Positions 9,815 to 21,560 of a stretch of DNA of 64,000 bases are shown here, in pieces (position 1 is the stretch's first letter; each line of letters begins with the position of its first letter). The position numbers and the translations under genes are program-made. The notes beneath the pieces were generated by a model. That model searched no databases, was not told the DNA's origin, and saw only the letters and a list, made by a program, of their open reading frames with translations. Source of the stretch: Pontederia crassipes (taxonomy: Eukaryota > Streptophyta > Magnoliopsida > Commelinales > Pontederiaceae). The stretch is from assembly GCA_030549335.1 (NCBI GenBank), contig CM060196.1, positions 73,058,139-73,122,138 of the forward strand, given 5' to 3'.

Positions 9815-11235
9815 CTATCGACGAGGGAGGAGGCGAAGCTTGTCTCTGAAAAATTGGAATTGACGCCCGGTGACCGACTTAGTTAGGACATCAGCAAGTT
9901 GATCTTTGGAAGAGATGAACTTCACAATAAGGCGGTGTTGTGCAACCTCATCACGAACAAAATGAAAATCGATCTCAATATGCTTCGTGCGAGAATGAAA
10001 TATAGGATTCGAGGTTAAGTATGTAGCACTTAGATTGTCACACCATAGGACAGGCGGTTGCACGAGAGGTTGGTGCAATTCACATAATAAAAACTTCAAC
10101 CACAACAACTCAGTGATAGCATCAGCCATGGCACGATATTCAGACTCTGTAGATGAGCGGGAGACTGATCGTTATTTCTTTTAAAGATAACAAAAGCACC
10201 AATGGACTTGCGGTCATCTGTTGAGCTTGCCCAGTCAGCATATGAGAATGCACAAAGATGGATGTCAAGTGAAGGCGAGATGAAGAGCCCATAATCCACA
10301 GTATGACGAAGGTATCGCAGAATTCGCTTGACACCTTGCAAATTATTAACGCACGGTGCATGCATATGTCGGCTGATAGCACCAACATCATATGAAATAT
10401 CGGGACGGGTGAATGCCAAGTACTATAAGGAACCAACAATATGCCGATACAGAGTGACATCTTTAAAAGAAGTCACCGAGATAGATGAGGTTTGTTGTCA
10501 TAGAGCCGCTGGAGAGGACACAGGCTTAGCATTGTTCATGTTGACTCGACTCAAGATGTCCTTGATATACTTGCGCTGAGACAATAGGAGACCACCATTC
10601 TGAGGTACAACTTCAATTCCCAGGAAGAAGCTGAGCGGTCCAAGATCCTTGAGAGCTACCTTAGACTGAAGTTGAGATATCAAGCATTGCAAAAGAGAAT
10701 CATTAGATCCGATGATGATGATATCATCAACATAGACCAAAACATACATGACTGAGGTGCCTTTTTGAAATATGAAAAGAGAGACATTAGTATTGGAAGC
10801 TGAAAAACCAAAAGAAGTAAGCTCCGCATGGAGAAGTTGAAACCAAGCGCGTGGGGCTTGCTTGAGACCATAAATGGATTTTCTTAAATGACACACAAAG
10901 TTAGGATGTTGTTCATCACGAAACCCCCATGGTTGCTCCATGAAAACATTCTTTGTGAGATTTCCATGCAAGAATGCACTGCTGACATCCAGTTGTCGGA
11001 TTGACTAGTTTTTGGAAACTGCAATAGAGAGCACCAAGCGTACAGTGGTCGGCTTGATGACAGTATCACCATAATCAGCACCTAGTTGTCGATGAAAACC
11101 CTTTGCAACTAATCGTGCCTTGTAACGATCAATGCTGCCATCGGGGTTAAGTTTGGTACGAAAAATCCACTTACAGCCTATCACATTCATGTCAGGACGT
11201 CGTGGAGTGAGACACCAAGTACCATTTGATAATAA
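9815..11235 (-). pseudogene. Copia reverse transcriptase and RNase H remnant
   Basis: Minus strand, several frames. It begins at L-L-S-N-G-T-W (11227-11200), then [12 protein letters not shown] and K-A-R-L-V-A-K-G-F, the Copia RT start. The catalytic motif V-Y-V-D-D is at about 10730. L-G-I-E-V follows, then R-P-D-I-S-Y and the RNase H region. Damage: a stop replaces the Trp expected in N-W-x-I-R-Q-L-D-V (about 11007), S-P-V before K-P-T-T is missing, there is a stop near 10498, and the RNase H D-A-D-W reads Y-A-D-W. The last 105 codons (from M-A-D-A-I-T-E-L-L-W) to R-R are intact in one frame and end at 9815. Not functional. Confidence 0.9.
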
Positions 11236-11236
11236 G

Positions 11237-11665
11237 GGGTAAATTACACGAATGGTCCCCCAACTTTGAGTCGATTTCTAACTGGTCCCCCAACTTCAAT
11301 TTATAACCAGAACGTCTCTCATCTTTTATTTTCTTGCACGATTAGTCCTCTTGACCGGTGAGAGTGGATTTTCCGGTTTCCTTGCATACGTGGCCGACAC
11401 GTCAGCCGTTTCTCTCTCATCCACGTCATTTAAGTCATCTACATCATTTAACGCTCCAAACTAGATAAATTACCCGGATCGTCCCCCAACTTTGAATCGA
11501 TTTCTAAATAGACTCCCAACTTTGATATTATTGCGCGATTCATCCACTTGACCGATAAGAAATAGTCTTTTGATTATCTTGCGATGTGGCATAATAAAAT
11601 ATAATAAAAAATTTTAACTAACTGACATCACACAATAAAAAATATTATAAAAATTTTAGGACGCG
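11237..11665 (+). repeat. Left long terminal inverted repeat of MULE-like element
   Basis: Two sub-blocks each start with an AAATTAC..GGTCCCCCAACTTTGA-like phrase (11237 and about 11465), so the TIR is itself internally duplicated. It ends at AGGACGCG, paired with CGCGTCCT at 14873. Confidence 0.8.
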
Positions 11666-11873
11666 AATGAGCTGGCAGAGGAGGGGTGTTTCTCACGACC
11701 CCGATTTAAACGATGATTTAAATCAGAGTTCGCGACTAATTATAGATGATCAAATATTATATATTTTTATTTTATTTTTTTTGAAAAAAATTGTGCATAA
11801 CTCCTCTATATAATATAAGAAAATGATAACACATATGAGCAAACTACGCAGTTTATATTGATCATTCAGAGCA

Positions 11874-14585
11874 TGTAACAACCTTAGGATTTACACCACC
11901 ACATAGTCATAAATGATTCATATTTTACAAGATACAAAATTACTTTTCATACATAGCATATATCAAACTCTCTCCATATCCCAACAGAGGAATATGAGAG
12001 CTGCAAGTCTTCTATCTAACACGCGCAGTGGGGTACATGACTTCTTAATACCTTAGCAGCAAAAAGGATCCACACCCTATTAAGACTGACTCTCGCGCTT
12101 CCAAAAGTTCTACTAATCTAAAAAAGTGTACAACAACACTGTGAGCAAATAATAACTCAGTAAGTTGATAACTCATAAGTTATGTGTTACCATCTAATAA
12201 ATTCGAGGAGACATAAACATACATGCATTAATCATAATATCAAAGTCAATATCTTCATACATTTACTCTATATATATATATATATAACATCCCAATCAAA
12301 AGCATTGCACTCAATTTACATTCATTGTCACTTAAACATATCAAACATGTGCATGCAACGTAACACTCTCATATGTATGCACGGATCACTAATTGGCCAG
12401 TGGTCGGTAGGTGAACTCTAGAGGTGGCATTCATCATGATCAGCGATGTAGCACTTAGCTCCATTCTACCTCATCCATTTCGGGGAATAAATCACAAAAT
12501 GATAGGTGGACTCTAGAGGTGGCCCCTACGGATTCTAGAGGTGGCCCCCATCGTGACTACTCATGATGTGGCACTTAGCTCCAGCCTATCTCATCTCATT
12601 ACTGGGGAACAAAATGATGGATTGGACTCTAGAGGTGGCTCCCATCGTGATCAGCGACGTAGCACTTAGCTCCAACTATCATATATGCAAATGCAAATGG
12701 ATGTCGATGCATTATTCATTACATAACAAATATCTCCTGACTATCAGAAGATGAATCATATCCAACACCATTTCAAAATGAACAAGATTGCACTCATCGC
12801 AATCCATTCAGATCATATCACATATACTTTCCATAATTGCATTTCTCGAAATCAATTCATAGCATTATAAAACATATTCAATACATATAATAATCGATGT
12901 CACACCGAATTCAAAAGAGGTGAAAACATAGAGTAGGAGTAACATAGAGTAGGAGAAATCAACTTACCTATAAGGGCTAGCAAAATGTTTTCCTTTCCTT
13001 GTTCACTACTTTATTCTTCTACTCCTATAACAATAATAGTAAGAAACGCATTACCACTATGATCTGAACACAATCCTATCACACATGAAACATAATTAAT
13101 TGCTTAGGTATATGAACCTTAAGTATTTACTCTCATAACTTAAGTAACTATTAAACATAAGGATTGACCTAATAATATAACAGATTGCACGCATAGTAAA
13201 GAAAAATCCATATCTTCTTATATACATACCCAAATGACATCATTCTAATTTTCTTTACTCTTTCATTTCCTACTTCATTATGGTTTGCTCTCATGAGAAT
13301 CAACATTCAGCCTAACTTTTATGTTGTTTCTATGTCCTGACAGACTGAGTAACCTTACTTTTATTATTTATATAAAATAATAAATCTTCCCTGTTTTGAT
13401 TCTTTTAATTTTCCCAAATAATCATAAAGTGAAACTCCTAAAATTACTTGAATTTATATCTAATTGTACTGAGCACAATAAATTTAACCAATACTAACAT
13501 AATCTGCCCTAAGCTCCATTCTGACAGACTAAGGCTCGGTAAAATATTTATAACTTTCGCTACACATATCTTTTTCTAGTGATTCCAACTGTCAATGAAG
13601 CCTAACATCAATATCTATAACATCCTAAATTATTAAATAATGTCATGACATATTGAATTTAATACATAATTTACAAATTCGGATAGCAATTTAGGCGGAC
13701 AGAGTGATAGTACCTTAAAGATACGAGCATAACTTTGACTACAGAAATCATATTAACTTGATTCCAAAGCTCAATGAAAGTAGGCTCATAGGGGATCAAT
13801 CAGAATAAATGTCATAATTTTTAATCACTCGAAGGTATGAAATTATGTAGCTAAAAATTCATGAATCAATTGAACATGGCTAGGGTTAATCTTACCCATG
13901 AACAACATGACTTTTGTCCCATGTTCAAGTAAAATCTGAAAATGAATAGGTGAGACAGGTTTAGAGAAACCCTAATTAGGAACCATGTAGTTAAAATCCA
14001 AAGGAAATTAAGTAGGAACTTACCAAAATCTGAAACCCTAGTTGCCCCTTCTCTTCTTTCAATTCTTTCAATCATGTAGTATAATTTGTTCTACCTTTGC
14101 AATTCGGCCAAGGGTGGTGAATAGGGCAGAGGAAGATAGTAAAATGTAAAAGGATAAGTATTAAAAGTGAAGGAGATACCGACTTTAGGTTGTACATGTG
14201 GTTCTTCCCAAAATGACATTGAAGTATGACTTATTCACATGTATTACATGTAAATAAGAAACTACCCCCCATTTGGATTCAAATAAAATATTTAGAAAAA
14301 TAAATAACTAAGGAATCGAAATTACATTTTTGTTCGAAGAACAAAAATCGCGATTTCACAGATTTTTTGATTTTGTGTGTACGTTTTACCTAACTCATAC
14401 ACTTCCTAAAAATTCTTAAAAATCACTTTTAGAATCCTTTCATATATAGGAACAATAATCGCTTTCACACTTTAGTTGATATTGAAGTGTAAGTCTTAAC
14501 ATCACATTCATAGAGATTATCAATAAGATAATATAACATCACATTCATACAACTAAACATGCATGCTTAACTTAGGGATATTACA
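11874..14585 (-). repeat. Possible solo LTR inside the MULE-like element
   Basis: The block starts TGTAACAACC and ends GGGATATTACA, so both edges form the TGTAA..TTACA inverted ends typical of gypsy LTRs. On the minus strand it would begin TGTAATATCCCTAAG. There is no coding frame of note. Flanking 5-mers (GAGCA and GTGTC) do not match, so a TSD is not supported. It could be an old solo LTR or unrelated filler. Confidence 0.4.
12408..12680. repeat. Short tandem array, about 100-bp unit
   Basis: Three imperfect units built on the phrase GACTCTAGAGGTGGC, a spacer with ATCGTGAT, then GTAGCACTTAGCTCCA and an AT-rich end with GGGGAA. A partial extra GATTCTAGAGGTGGC (12530) shows slippage. Confidence 0.7.
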
Positions 14586-14609
14586 GTGTCGGCCCTCCTA
14601 TCCAAGCTC

Positions 14610-14872
14610 GCCCTTTGGCGAGCTGGCATAGGGGGCGCCGGCCCCCCTCTCCAAGCTCGCCCACTAGCGAGCTTCGCACAAGGGGCTCTAACGCCCCCTC
14701 GCGAGTTCGTCGGCGCTTTTATTATTTTTATTTTTTATAATCTCTCAACTTTGAGTAGATTAGGGTCGTTGACAAGCTCGTGAGGGGGCGTTGACGCCCC
14801 TTGTGCGAAACTCGCTAGTGAACGAGCTTGGAGAGGAGGGTCGGCGCCCCCTATGCCAACTCGCCAAAGGGC
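14610..14872. repeat. GC-rich long hairpin, 102-bp arms
   Basis: Arm 14610-14711 is matched by the complement of 14771-14872 with few mismatches (both read GCCCTTTGGCGAG, then GGGGGCGCCG, then ACTAGCGAG, then CGCACAAGGGGC). The loop is about 59 bp and AT-rich. It lies immediately inside the right terminal repeat of the MULE-like element. A transcript across it would fold into a long double strand. Confidence 0.85.
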
Positions 14873-15296
14873 CGCGTCCTTAAAATTTTATAATATTTTT
14901 TATTGTGTGATGTCAGCTAGTTAAATTTTTTTATTATATTTTATTATGCTACATTTCAAGATAATCGGGAGACTATTTCTTATCAGTCAATTGGATGAAT
15001 CGTGTAATAATATCAAAGTTGGGGGACTATTTAGAAATCGTTTCAAAGTTGGGGGACGATCCGTGTAATTTACCTGGTTTGGAGCGTTAAATGACGTGGA
15101 TGACTTAAATGACGTGGATGAGAGAGAAACGACTGATGTGTCAGCCACATATGCAAGGCAAACGAAAAATCCACTATCACCGGTCAAGAGGACTAATCGT
15201 GCAAGAAAATAAAAGATGAGGGACGTTCTGATTATAAATTGAAGTTGGAGGACCAATTGGAAATCGACTCAAAGTTGGAGAACCATTCGTGTAATT
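14873..15296 (-). repeat. Right long terminal inverted repeat of MULE-like element
   Basis: Inverted partner of 11237-11665. Ends at ..CCATTCGTGTAATT. The final few bases expected from the family are missing. Confidence 0.8.
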
Positions 15297-16930
15297 GCAT
15301 TCAGTTCATGGATCATGACTGCACGCCAGTGTGGCAATTTGATTGCTGTGGAGTGGCAAGTGGGAGCAGGCGGAGGCAAAGTGGACATAGGAGGAGGCAT
15401 GAATGTAGTAGTGAAAACAAGTGCTGCATGTTTCTTAGAAAGACCAGATCTATAATCCACTTGAGGTCTATTCCTCAATTGGCGGCCCTCTGATGGAGCA
15501 AGATCCAGCGAGGTCATTTCCACGAGGGGTAAAGAAATCGATTGTGGTGGATGAGTGCAAGCAATAGAGGGTGGAGTAGAAGCAATAGCAAGCCACGGAG
15601 TGGAGGACATTGGAGAAGGTGCATGAGAGAACATTGGAGAAGGTGCATGAGAGGACATTGGAGGTTGAGCAAAGGGAAATGAGGACTCATCGAATCGAGC
15701 ATGTCGAGCTACATAAATCCGACCAGAGACTTGATCAAAGCACCGATAACCATGATAGGAAGAAGGATATCCTAAAAAAACACATTTCACTGATGGGAAA
15801 GTAAATTTATGTTTGTTATATGGACGAATGTAAGGAAAAATAGAGCATCCAAAGACACGAAGGAATCGATAATCTGGTGATCGATGAAAGAGTAAATTAA
15901 ATGGTAAAAGGTCAAATAGAAGGGGAGATGGTAAATGATTTATAAGATATACAACAGATTCAAAGGCAAAATTCCAAAAACGAAAAGGGACAGAGGAATG
16001 AGCAAGAAGTGTAAGGCCAGTTTCGACAATGTGTCGAATATTTCGTTCAGCAACACCATTCTGCTCATGTGTGTGAGGGCAGATTTTTCGATGCAATATG
16101 CCACACTTTGTGAAATGAGATGCAAGGCCAATGAACTCACCAATAGAGTCAGAGTGAAAGGTACGTATTTTAGAAGAAAATTGGCGTTCAACTAGCAATT
16201 GAAATTGAATAAAAACCTGACGAACATCAGATTTTTGATAGAGGGGATACAACCATATGAACTTTGAGAAATCATCTAGAAAAATAACAAAGTATTTATG
16301 ACCAGAACAAGACAAAAAGATGTGCAGGATCCCACACATCAGCAAAAACTAAATCTAAGGGAGCAGAGCTTGTAGTTGTAGTCATAGGAAGTGGCAACCA
16401 CGTAGACTTGCTCAGGAGACAACTAGAACAACTTGGAATGGATGTAGACAACTGAGGAAGACTATGCAGATGAATAACTGAGGTAACAGTGCGGGCAGAG
16501 GGATGTCCGAGGTGAGCATGCCAAATGGGATCACTAAGGCACTGAATAAAGAAAGCTGATGGTGATGACGATGAGGAGGTAGGAAAGAGATAGAGACCCC
16601 CCTTAGTTGTGCCGCGTAGTAGTACCTGATGTGTGTGTCGATCCTTCACAAGAAAATAAGAAGGGTGAAACTCAAAGTAGCAAGAATTGTCATGAGCAAA
16701 TTGACGAACAGAAACTAAGGATTTGGATAAATTAGGGACATGTAACACAGACCGAAGGGTGAAAGGACGAGATCCAGAAGAGATAATAGAGGAACCAGAA
16801 TGTAATATAGGAATGCTATTACCATTACCAACGTGCAGTTGATCAGATCCACTATAGGTGTCCACTGCACTCAAAGACTGAATATCTGGTGTGGCATGAT
16901 GAGTGGCCCCAGTGTCCGGGATCCATTCAG
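15297..16930 (-). pseudogene. Copia protease, pre-integrase and integrase remnant
   Basis: On the minus strand the right edge reads W-I-P-D-T-G-A-T-H-H, the aspartic protease active site (about 16925-16895). The pre-integrase zinc-binding region follows, W-H-A-H-L-G-H and C-S-S-C-L. The integrase core starts L-V-F-A-D-V-W. After a frameshift near 16296-16345 it continues with F-L-D-D-F-S, the second catalytic Asp in F-H-S-D-S and the Glu in H-E-Q-N-G-V-A-E-R. The usual S-D-N-G-G-E-F is altered to S-D-S-I-G-E-F. The downstream segment is Pro/Ser-rich (S-H-A-P-S-P-M repeats) and ends at the MULE insertion. The gypsy element at 16936 separates it from gag. Confidence 0.9.
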
Positions 16931-16935
16931 TATAC

Positions 16936-19835
16936 TGATCACTAGCTGATCATTATATGTTTCTAGCCCATTTTAGATGCATTTCATTCATATCGAGTCC
17001 CACTTTTGCCTATCTTTGAGCCAATTATACTTGGAATGCATAGATTGTGATAACTAGTTGATATTCCTCATTTTATACTTAATTCCATGTGCATAGAGGT
17101 TCTAAAATGCCAAAATCCATAAATATTTAAATTCTATGTCAAGTTATCATTCATATGTGTCAAGTTATCATTATTTTGAGTGAACTGATTTTCAATGCTT
17201 TTCTTGCCCTAAATTCACTATTATCATGTATGAATCATATTTGGATGGTCACATCTCAACTTGTGCAAAATTTTAAGTCCATTTGAACAAGTTATCATTT
17301 TTCATTTGCCAAGCTATCGTTAAAGGGCAATTCTATCATTTTGACATGCAAAACCATTAATTCTGCACAAAGGCCTTAAACAATCATCTTATTATTGCTT
17401 TAACTCATTGCTGGTCAAATTTCATCACATTTGGATAACCATAACTCAAGTTATCACAAGTTATTATTTTTAAGTCATATAAGTTATCGTTTTTGGCACC
17501 CAAGTTATCACTCCTTTGAAATGTTATTTATATTTGATTTCTGACTGCACTCACTTGTTACCCTAGTCCATTTGATGCTTCTAATACCTTGAATCACTTT
17601 CATTTGGATAAATTCCATGATTAGTGCCAAGCTATCATTTCCGGGTCCAAAACCATTAAGTTTTCATATAGATTTCCAATCTTGCATAACACCAATTCCC
17701 ATCTGATGTTTGAGCTGGCTAATATCATTCAAGGGCTTTGATGCTTGCTGTATTGGGCTGTGTAGCAGGTAGAAAAGGTGGCCAAAAAGTGGAAAAAGTA
17801 GGGGGGGACCATCTAGTTTTTCCTGCACAAAAAGGTATCTCTAGTAGCTGGAAAATTCAGAGCTGGGACAGGTGGCTTAATCAGGGTTTGGAAGAACATT
17901 CTGATGCTGATCCAAGGGTGGACATGAGTGATATAAAAGAGGGAATTTCTAGAGGAGAGAAAGGGGGCTGGACATTGAGGGTTTGGAGCAAGGAGGGCTG
18001 CTGCTGCTGGACTTGCTGCTGCTGGCCGAGGCAACTTCAAGAATGATGGATTGTACTTGTTCTTCAATCTATTTTCTGTCAAGCTTTGTAAATATGAGGA
18101 GCTAAACTTCATTTCTTCTAGGATATAGTAGTAGTTTAGATTAGTTATGGATGGAAATGGATTGAATTAATTTCTGCATTGAATCATTGCTGGTTTTCAT
18201 ATTTCAGAATTGTTTAGAATTAGTTCTTGCCATTGTTAGATCCCATTGTAATTTATAACTGAGAAGTTATCATTTGATCTATCCCTAGTTCAGAAATGGA
18301 TTGGAAATCAATGTCAAGTTCTGAATTCCAATTTAATTGAAAGTTCTGATTTTTGAAATTTTGATTTCCTAATATTTTTGAATCTAAATTCTTGAACTTT
18401 TGAATCTATTTGTCATTTTGGACCTGATTAATAGATCAGCTGAGAGGTTGATATTGTTCCCAATCTTGATCAGAAATGAATCAAGATGTTTGACATTCTT
18501 CATGATTCAAATCTGTTCACTGTTCCTAATCTTATTTTAAAAACCTGAATTCTAATTTCCTGATTCCTGAATTTTTGATTTCTGTGGCTATTAAGATATG
18601 TTCTTCATTTTTAACCTGATTAGTTGAGTCATTGGGATGTTGCTATTGTTCCTATCTTGTTCAAAAATGAATCAAGATGTTTGGAGAATCATTTTGAATT
18701 AAATCAGATTGTTCCTCTTATTTCTGAACTAAAAGCCTGAATTCTGATTTTCTTTCTGATTTCCTGCTAGAACTATTTTATCAATTAAATCCCCTGATTT
18801 TATTCAATCATTGAGAGATGAACCTTAGGGATCTCTTGCAGTCCAGAGATGGGTCAAGAAGCAATTGATAAACCTGGTTCCATGGATTAATAATTCAGAT
18901 TTCTGAATTGCAAAATTCTATTTTCTGATTTCTAATTGAATTCTGATTTCCATTGTCAAGCCTCAACTTAATCCACTGCTGAGAGGTAGCATTAGGTCAT
19001 CCTTGAGATCCAGAGATGGGCCAAGGAGCAATGGAAATTGTGAATTCCTGTGGTCATATGCTTTGCACTTTTAATTGAATTGTGTTTGTGTGGATTTCAT
19101 TTTATTTTGCAACCGAGAGGTTGAATTTAAATCCCCTGGAATTCAGAGATGAATCAAGGAGCAAAAGCACCATAATTGAGTAAATTTCATCCTAATTTGA
19201 TTGATTGGAATGATTCCATCTTTTTATGATTGAAATTACAAGTTATCATTCGAGAATTCTTTGAATTGTAAAAATCAGCATTGCATTTTCATTTGAGCTC
19301 AGTGATAACTTGATTTTCAGTGAGGACCCTCTATTGATTTAATCTAGCTAACAACTATATGAAAATATGTTGCTTAGTTAGAGGCAAATTGAGCTGTGGG
19401 AGCAGCCATTTTCAGATTGAATCAAAATTGGACAATTAATGATAACTTGATCCATTCCATCCTTAATTAATTTAGATGAACCCCAAATCCTAGAAGAACC
19501 TTCCTCATTGATAGTTTAACCTTTTTAGATATTAATCTAGCATTTATAATTCAGTTTTAATAAATTTCCAAAACCCAAAACTAGTTATCATTCTGCATTC
19601 CATTAAAAATCTGTTTTCACTTCCCATTAAAAATCTATTTTTAGCCACTTAAGTAAAACTAATCTAGATTATTTTAGGGTGTCTTAGACTTTAAATTCTT
19701 GTGGATATGACAACCTGAGTCTACTACAACTTACCTGTGCACTTGCAGCTAGTGAGTTGGGAGACCAAAAATTGAAAAAATTGACCATTACTTAATTTCA
19801 GCAAGTATCACTCAAACAACCAAATATCACTATCA
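16936..19835 (+). repeat. Left LTR of Athila-like element 1
   Basis: 2900 bp. The first kilobase contains many AAGTTATC/CAAGTTATCA motifs. The second half contains six imperfect units with a CTGAGAGGTT phrase followed about 30 bp later by TTCAGAAATGAATCAAG, spaced about 180 bp. A TATAAAAGAGGGAA motif lies at about 17931 and could be the core promoter. Confidence 0.95.
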
Positions 19836-19841
19836 AGTTTT

Positions 19842-19859
19842 TGGCACCATTGCCAGGGA
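19842..19859 (+). promoter_or_regulatory. Primer-binding site (tRNA-Asp type) of Athila-like element 1
   Basis: TGGCACCATTGCCAGGGA, six bases after the LTR end. The related elements at 47841 and at about 32674 (minus) keep the cleaner form TGGCGCCGTTGCCGGGGA. The differences are mostly C-to-T or G-to-A changes, as expected of methylated DNA decay. Confidence 0.85.
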
Positions 19860-19995
19860 TTTGATGTCAATTAGACTAACTTAGAGAGTTTAGATTAGTT
19901 TTAGATTAGTTTTTAGTTTATTTGTTAGGCCAATTTTCAGTTTTTGCAAGTTATCAATTTTAATTTTTCACTTTTGTCTAGTTTTCATTTCTTTC

Positions 19996-21560
19996 TTGAA
20001 TTTGATACTTCTGGATCTCTTTATGCAGGACTTGGACCATCAAGAGGATATATATTTATTAGAACCTGAACCAGAAAGGAGGTTTAACAGAAGGAGAAGA
20101 ATCCAAAGAGAAGAGGCTAGAAGAAAGATTTTTGAGGAAGAGGCACACAACCCTAAATTTCAAAGAGTTATGAATCAGAATATGGCAGCTCCTAGGACTC
20201 TTAGGGACTGCTACTCACCAAGTAATGCCAGGAATCAACCAAGGGGAGGAGCCTTAGAACCTGTGGCAAACTTTGAAGTTAATCCAGCCTTGATTTCAAC
20301 GATAAGACAAAGTCAATTTTCTGGACTTGGGACTGAAGATCCAGCCTCTCATTTGGATAATTTTAAGGAGATGTGCAGCACTATGAACTTCAACAACATC
20401 CCCATAAATGCAGTTTACATGAGATTATTTCCCTTTTCACTCAAAGACAAGGCTAAGACATGGTACAAAGGATTGAATCCTGAAGAGGTGGCCACTTAGG
20501 AATCAATTGTCCAATTGTTTCTTTCAGAATTCTTTCCTCCTTCAAAGACTGATAACTTCAGGGATCAAATAGTCAGATTCTATCAGTTGTATCAAAAAAA
20601 GCATTTGTGAGGCATGGCAAAGGCTCCAAGGGTTGTTAAGGGCATGTCCCCACCATGGCTTCGAAAAGTGGCAGCTAGTGAACTATTTTCATAAGGAATT
20701 GAACTACCCTAGCAAGGTGGCATTAGACACTGCTGCAGGAGGCATCTTTGCATCTAAAAACATTGATGAAGCTTATCAACTCATTCAGAACATAGCCAAG
20801 AATCATCACTTTCTTACCCATGACAGAACCAGGAGGCCACCCATGGACAATTCAGTGAATCAATTTTCAACTCAATTTGAAGAGGTGTTGTACAAGACTT
20901 TAGAGAGGCTGAACTTAACTTCCAATAGCAATAGGACTTCTACTCCTGAAACTAGGTGCTGCGTATGTGGCAATCAAGGCCATGTGTCAGAGGATTGCAA
21001 TTTAATTATGCGGCAAGTGGAGCAAAATGTTGATCAAATCAATGTTGTGGGAAACTATGGGATCAACCCTCCTGCTGAATTTTACACTCCAGAAAATAGG
21101 AACCATCCCTACTTCTCTTACAAGACCAATCAATATCAAGGGGCCCCTATGCAGAATTCAAATTGGCAGCCCAAAATCCTGCCAAAGAATCAGCCACCAC
21201 CCTATGGAAATCAAGGCCAAAATTCCCCAATTCAGAGGAATTCATATGAGCCACCATCTCAAATCCAAGCACCTCAATTCCAAACTGAAATGAAGGAGAT
21301 GCTCCAACAGATTCTGAAGAAGCAGGACAGCCAAGGAGAGGAGATATTAAAAATAAATTCAAGATTGGATGTCATGAATGCAAATCAGAAATTGTTGGAA
21401 AGCCAAATTGCTCATCAGGCTAGTACATCATCTAGACCTCCTATGTTCTTCCCTAGACAGCCAAAAGTGAACCCCAAAGAACAAGTCCATGCTGTCCAGC
21501 TCAGAAGTGGGAAGATTGTTGAAGAACCAATGAAGAAAGTAGAGGACAATCCACCCAAGT
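19996..21560 (+). pseudogene. gag of Athila-like element 1
   Basis: Starts M-N-L-I-L-L, followed by an Arg/Glu-rich stretch (E-P-E-P-E-R-R-F-N-R-R-R-R), then the retrotransposon gag core (G-T-E-D-P-A-S-H-L-D-N-F, L-F-P-F-S-L-K-D-K-A, W-Y-K). A TGG-to-TAG change stops the frame at 20497. An extra A in the A-run at about 20594-20600 shifts the frame. It then continues A-C-P-H-H-G-F-E-K-W-Q-L-V to a CX2CX4HX4C knuckle (C-V-C-G-N-Q-G-H-V-S-E-D-C, about 20965) and a Gln/Pro-rich C-terminus, stopping at 21560. The capsid-like protein could package RNA in the family. This copy is disabled. Confidence 0.9.

Larger units (their letters stand above)
11236..15296. mobile_element. Long-TIR MULE-like element inserted in Copia pol
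   Basis: Left terminal repeat 11237-11665 (GGGTAAATTACACGAATGG...) and right repeat 14873-15296 are inverted copies of about 425 bp. The same terminal sequence bounds the element at 31225-35988, which has a 9-bp TSD typical of Mutator. This copy's right terminus stops at GTGTAATT, lacking the last GGGTA-complement, and no 9-bp TSD is seen, so the right edge was probably trimmed. It splits the Copia frame between H-E-L-N-A and L-L-S-N-G. No transposase found. The interior holds a possible solo LTR (11874-14585), an array of about 100-bp repeats and a 102-bp-arm hairpin. Confidence 0.75.

Noticed and set aside
12408-12680. Regular repeats as a CRISPR-like array
   Set aside because: Only three diverged units of about 100 bp with no short constant repeat/variable spacer pattern, in a plant transposon.
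17738-18046. 102-codon frame in gypsy LTR (also 25584-25772)
   Set aside because: Leader/promoter part of the LTR with a TATAAAAGAG motif inside. Related LTRs do not keep the frame.
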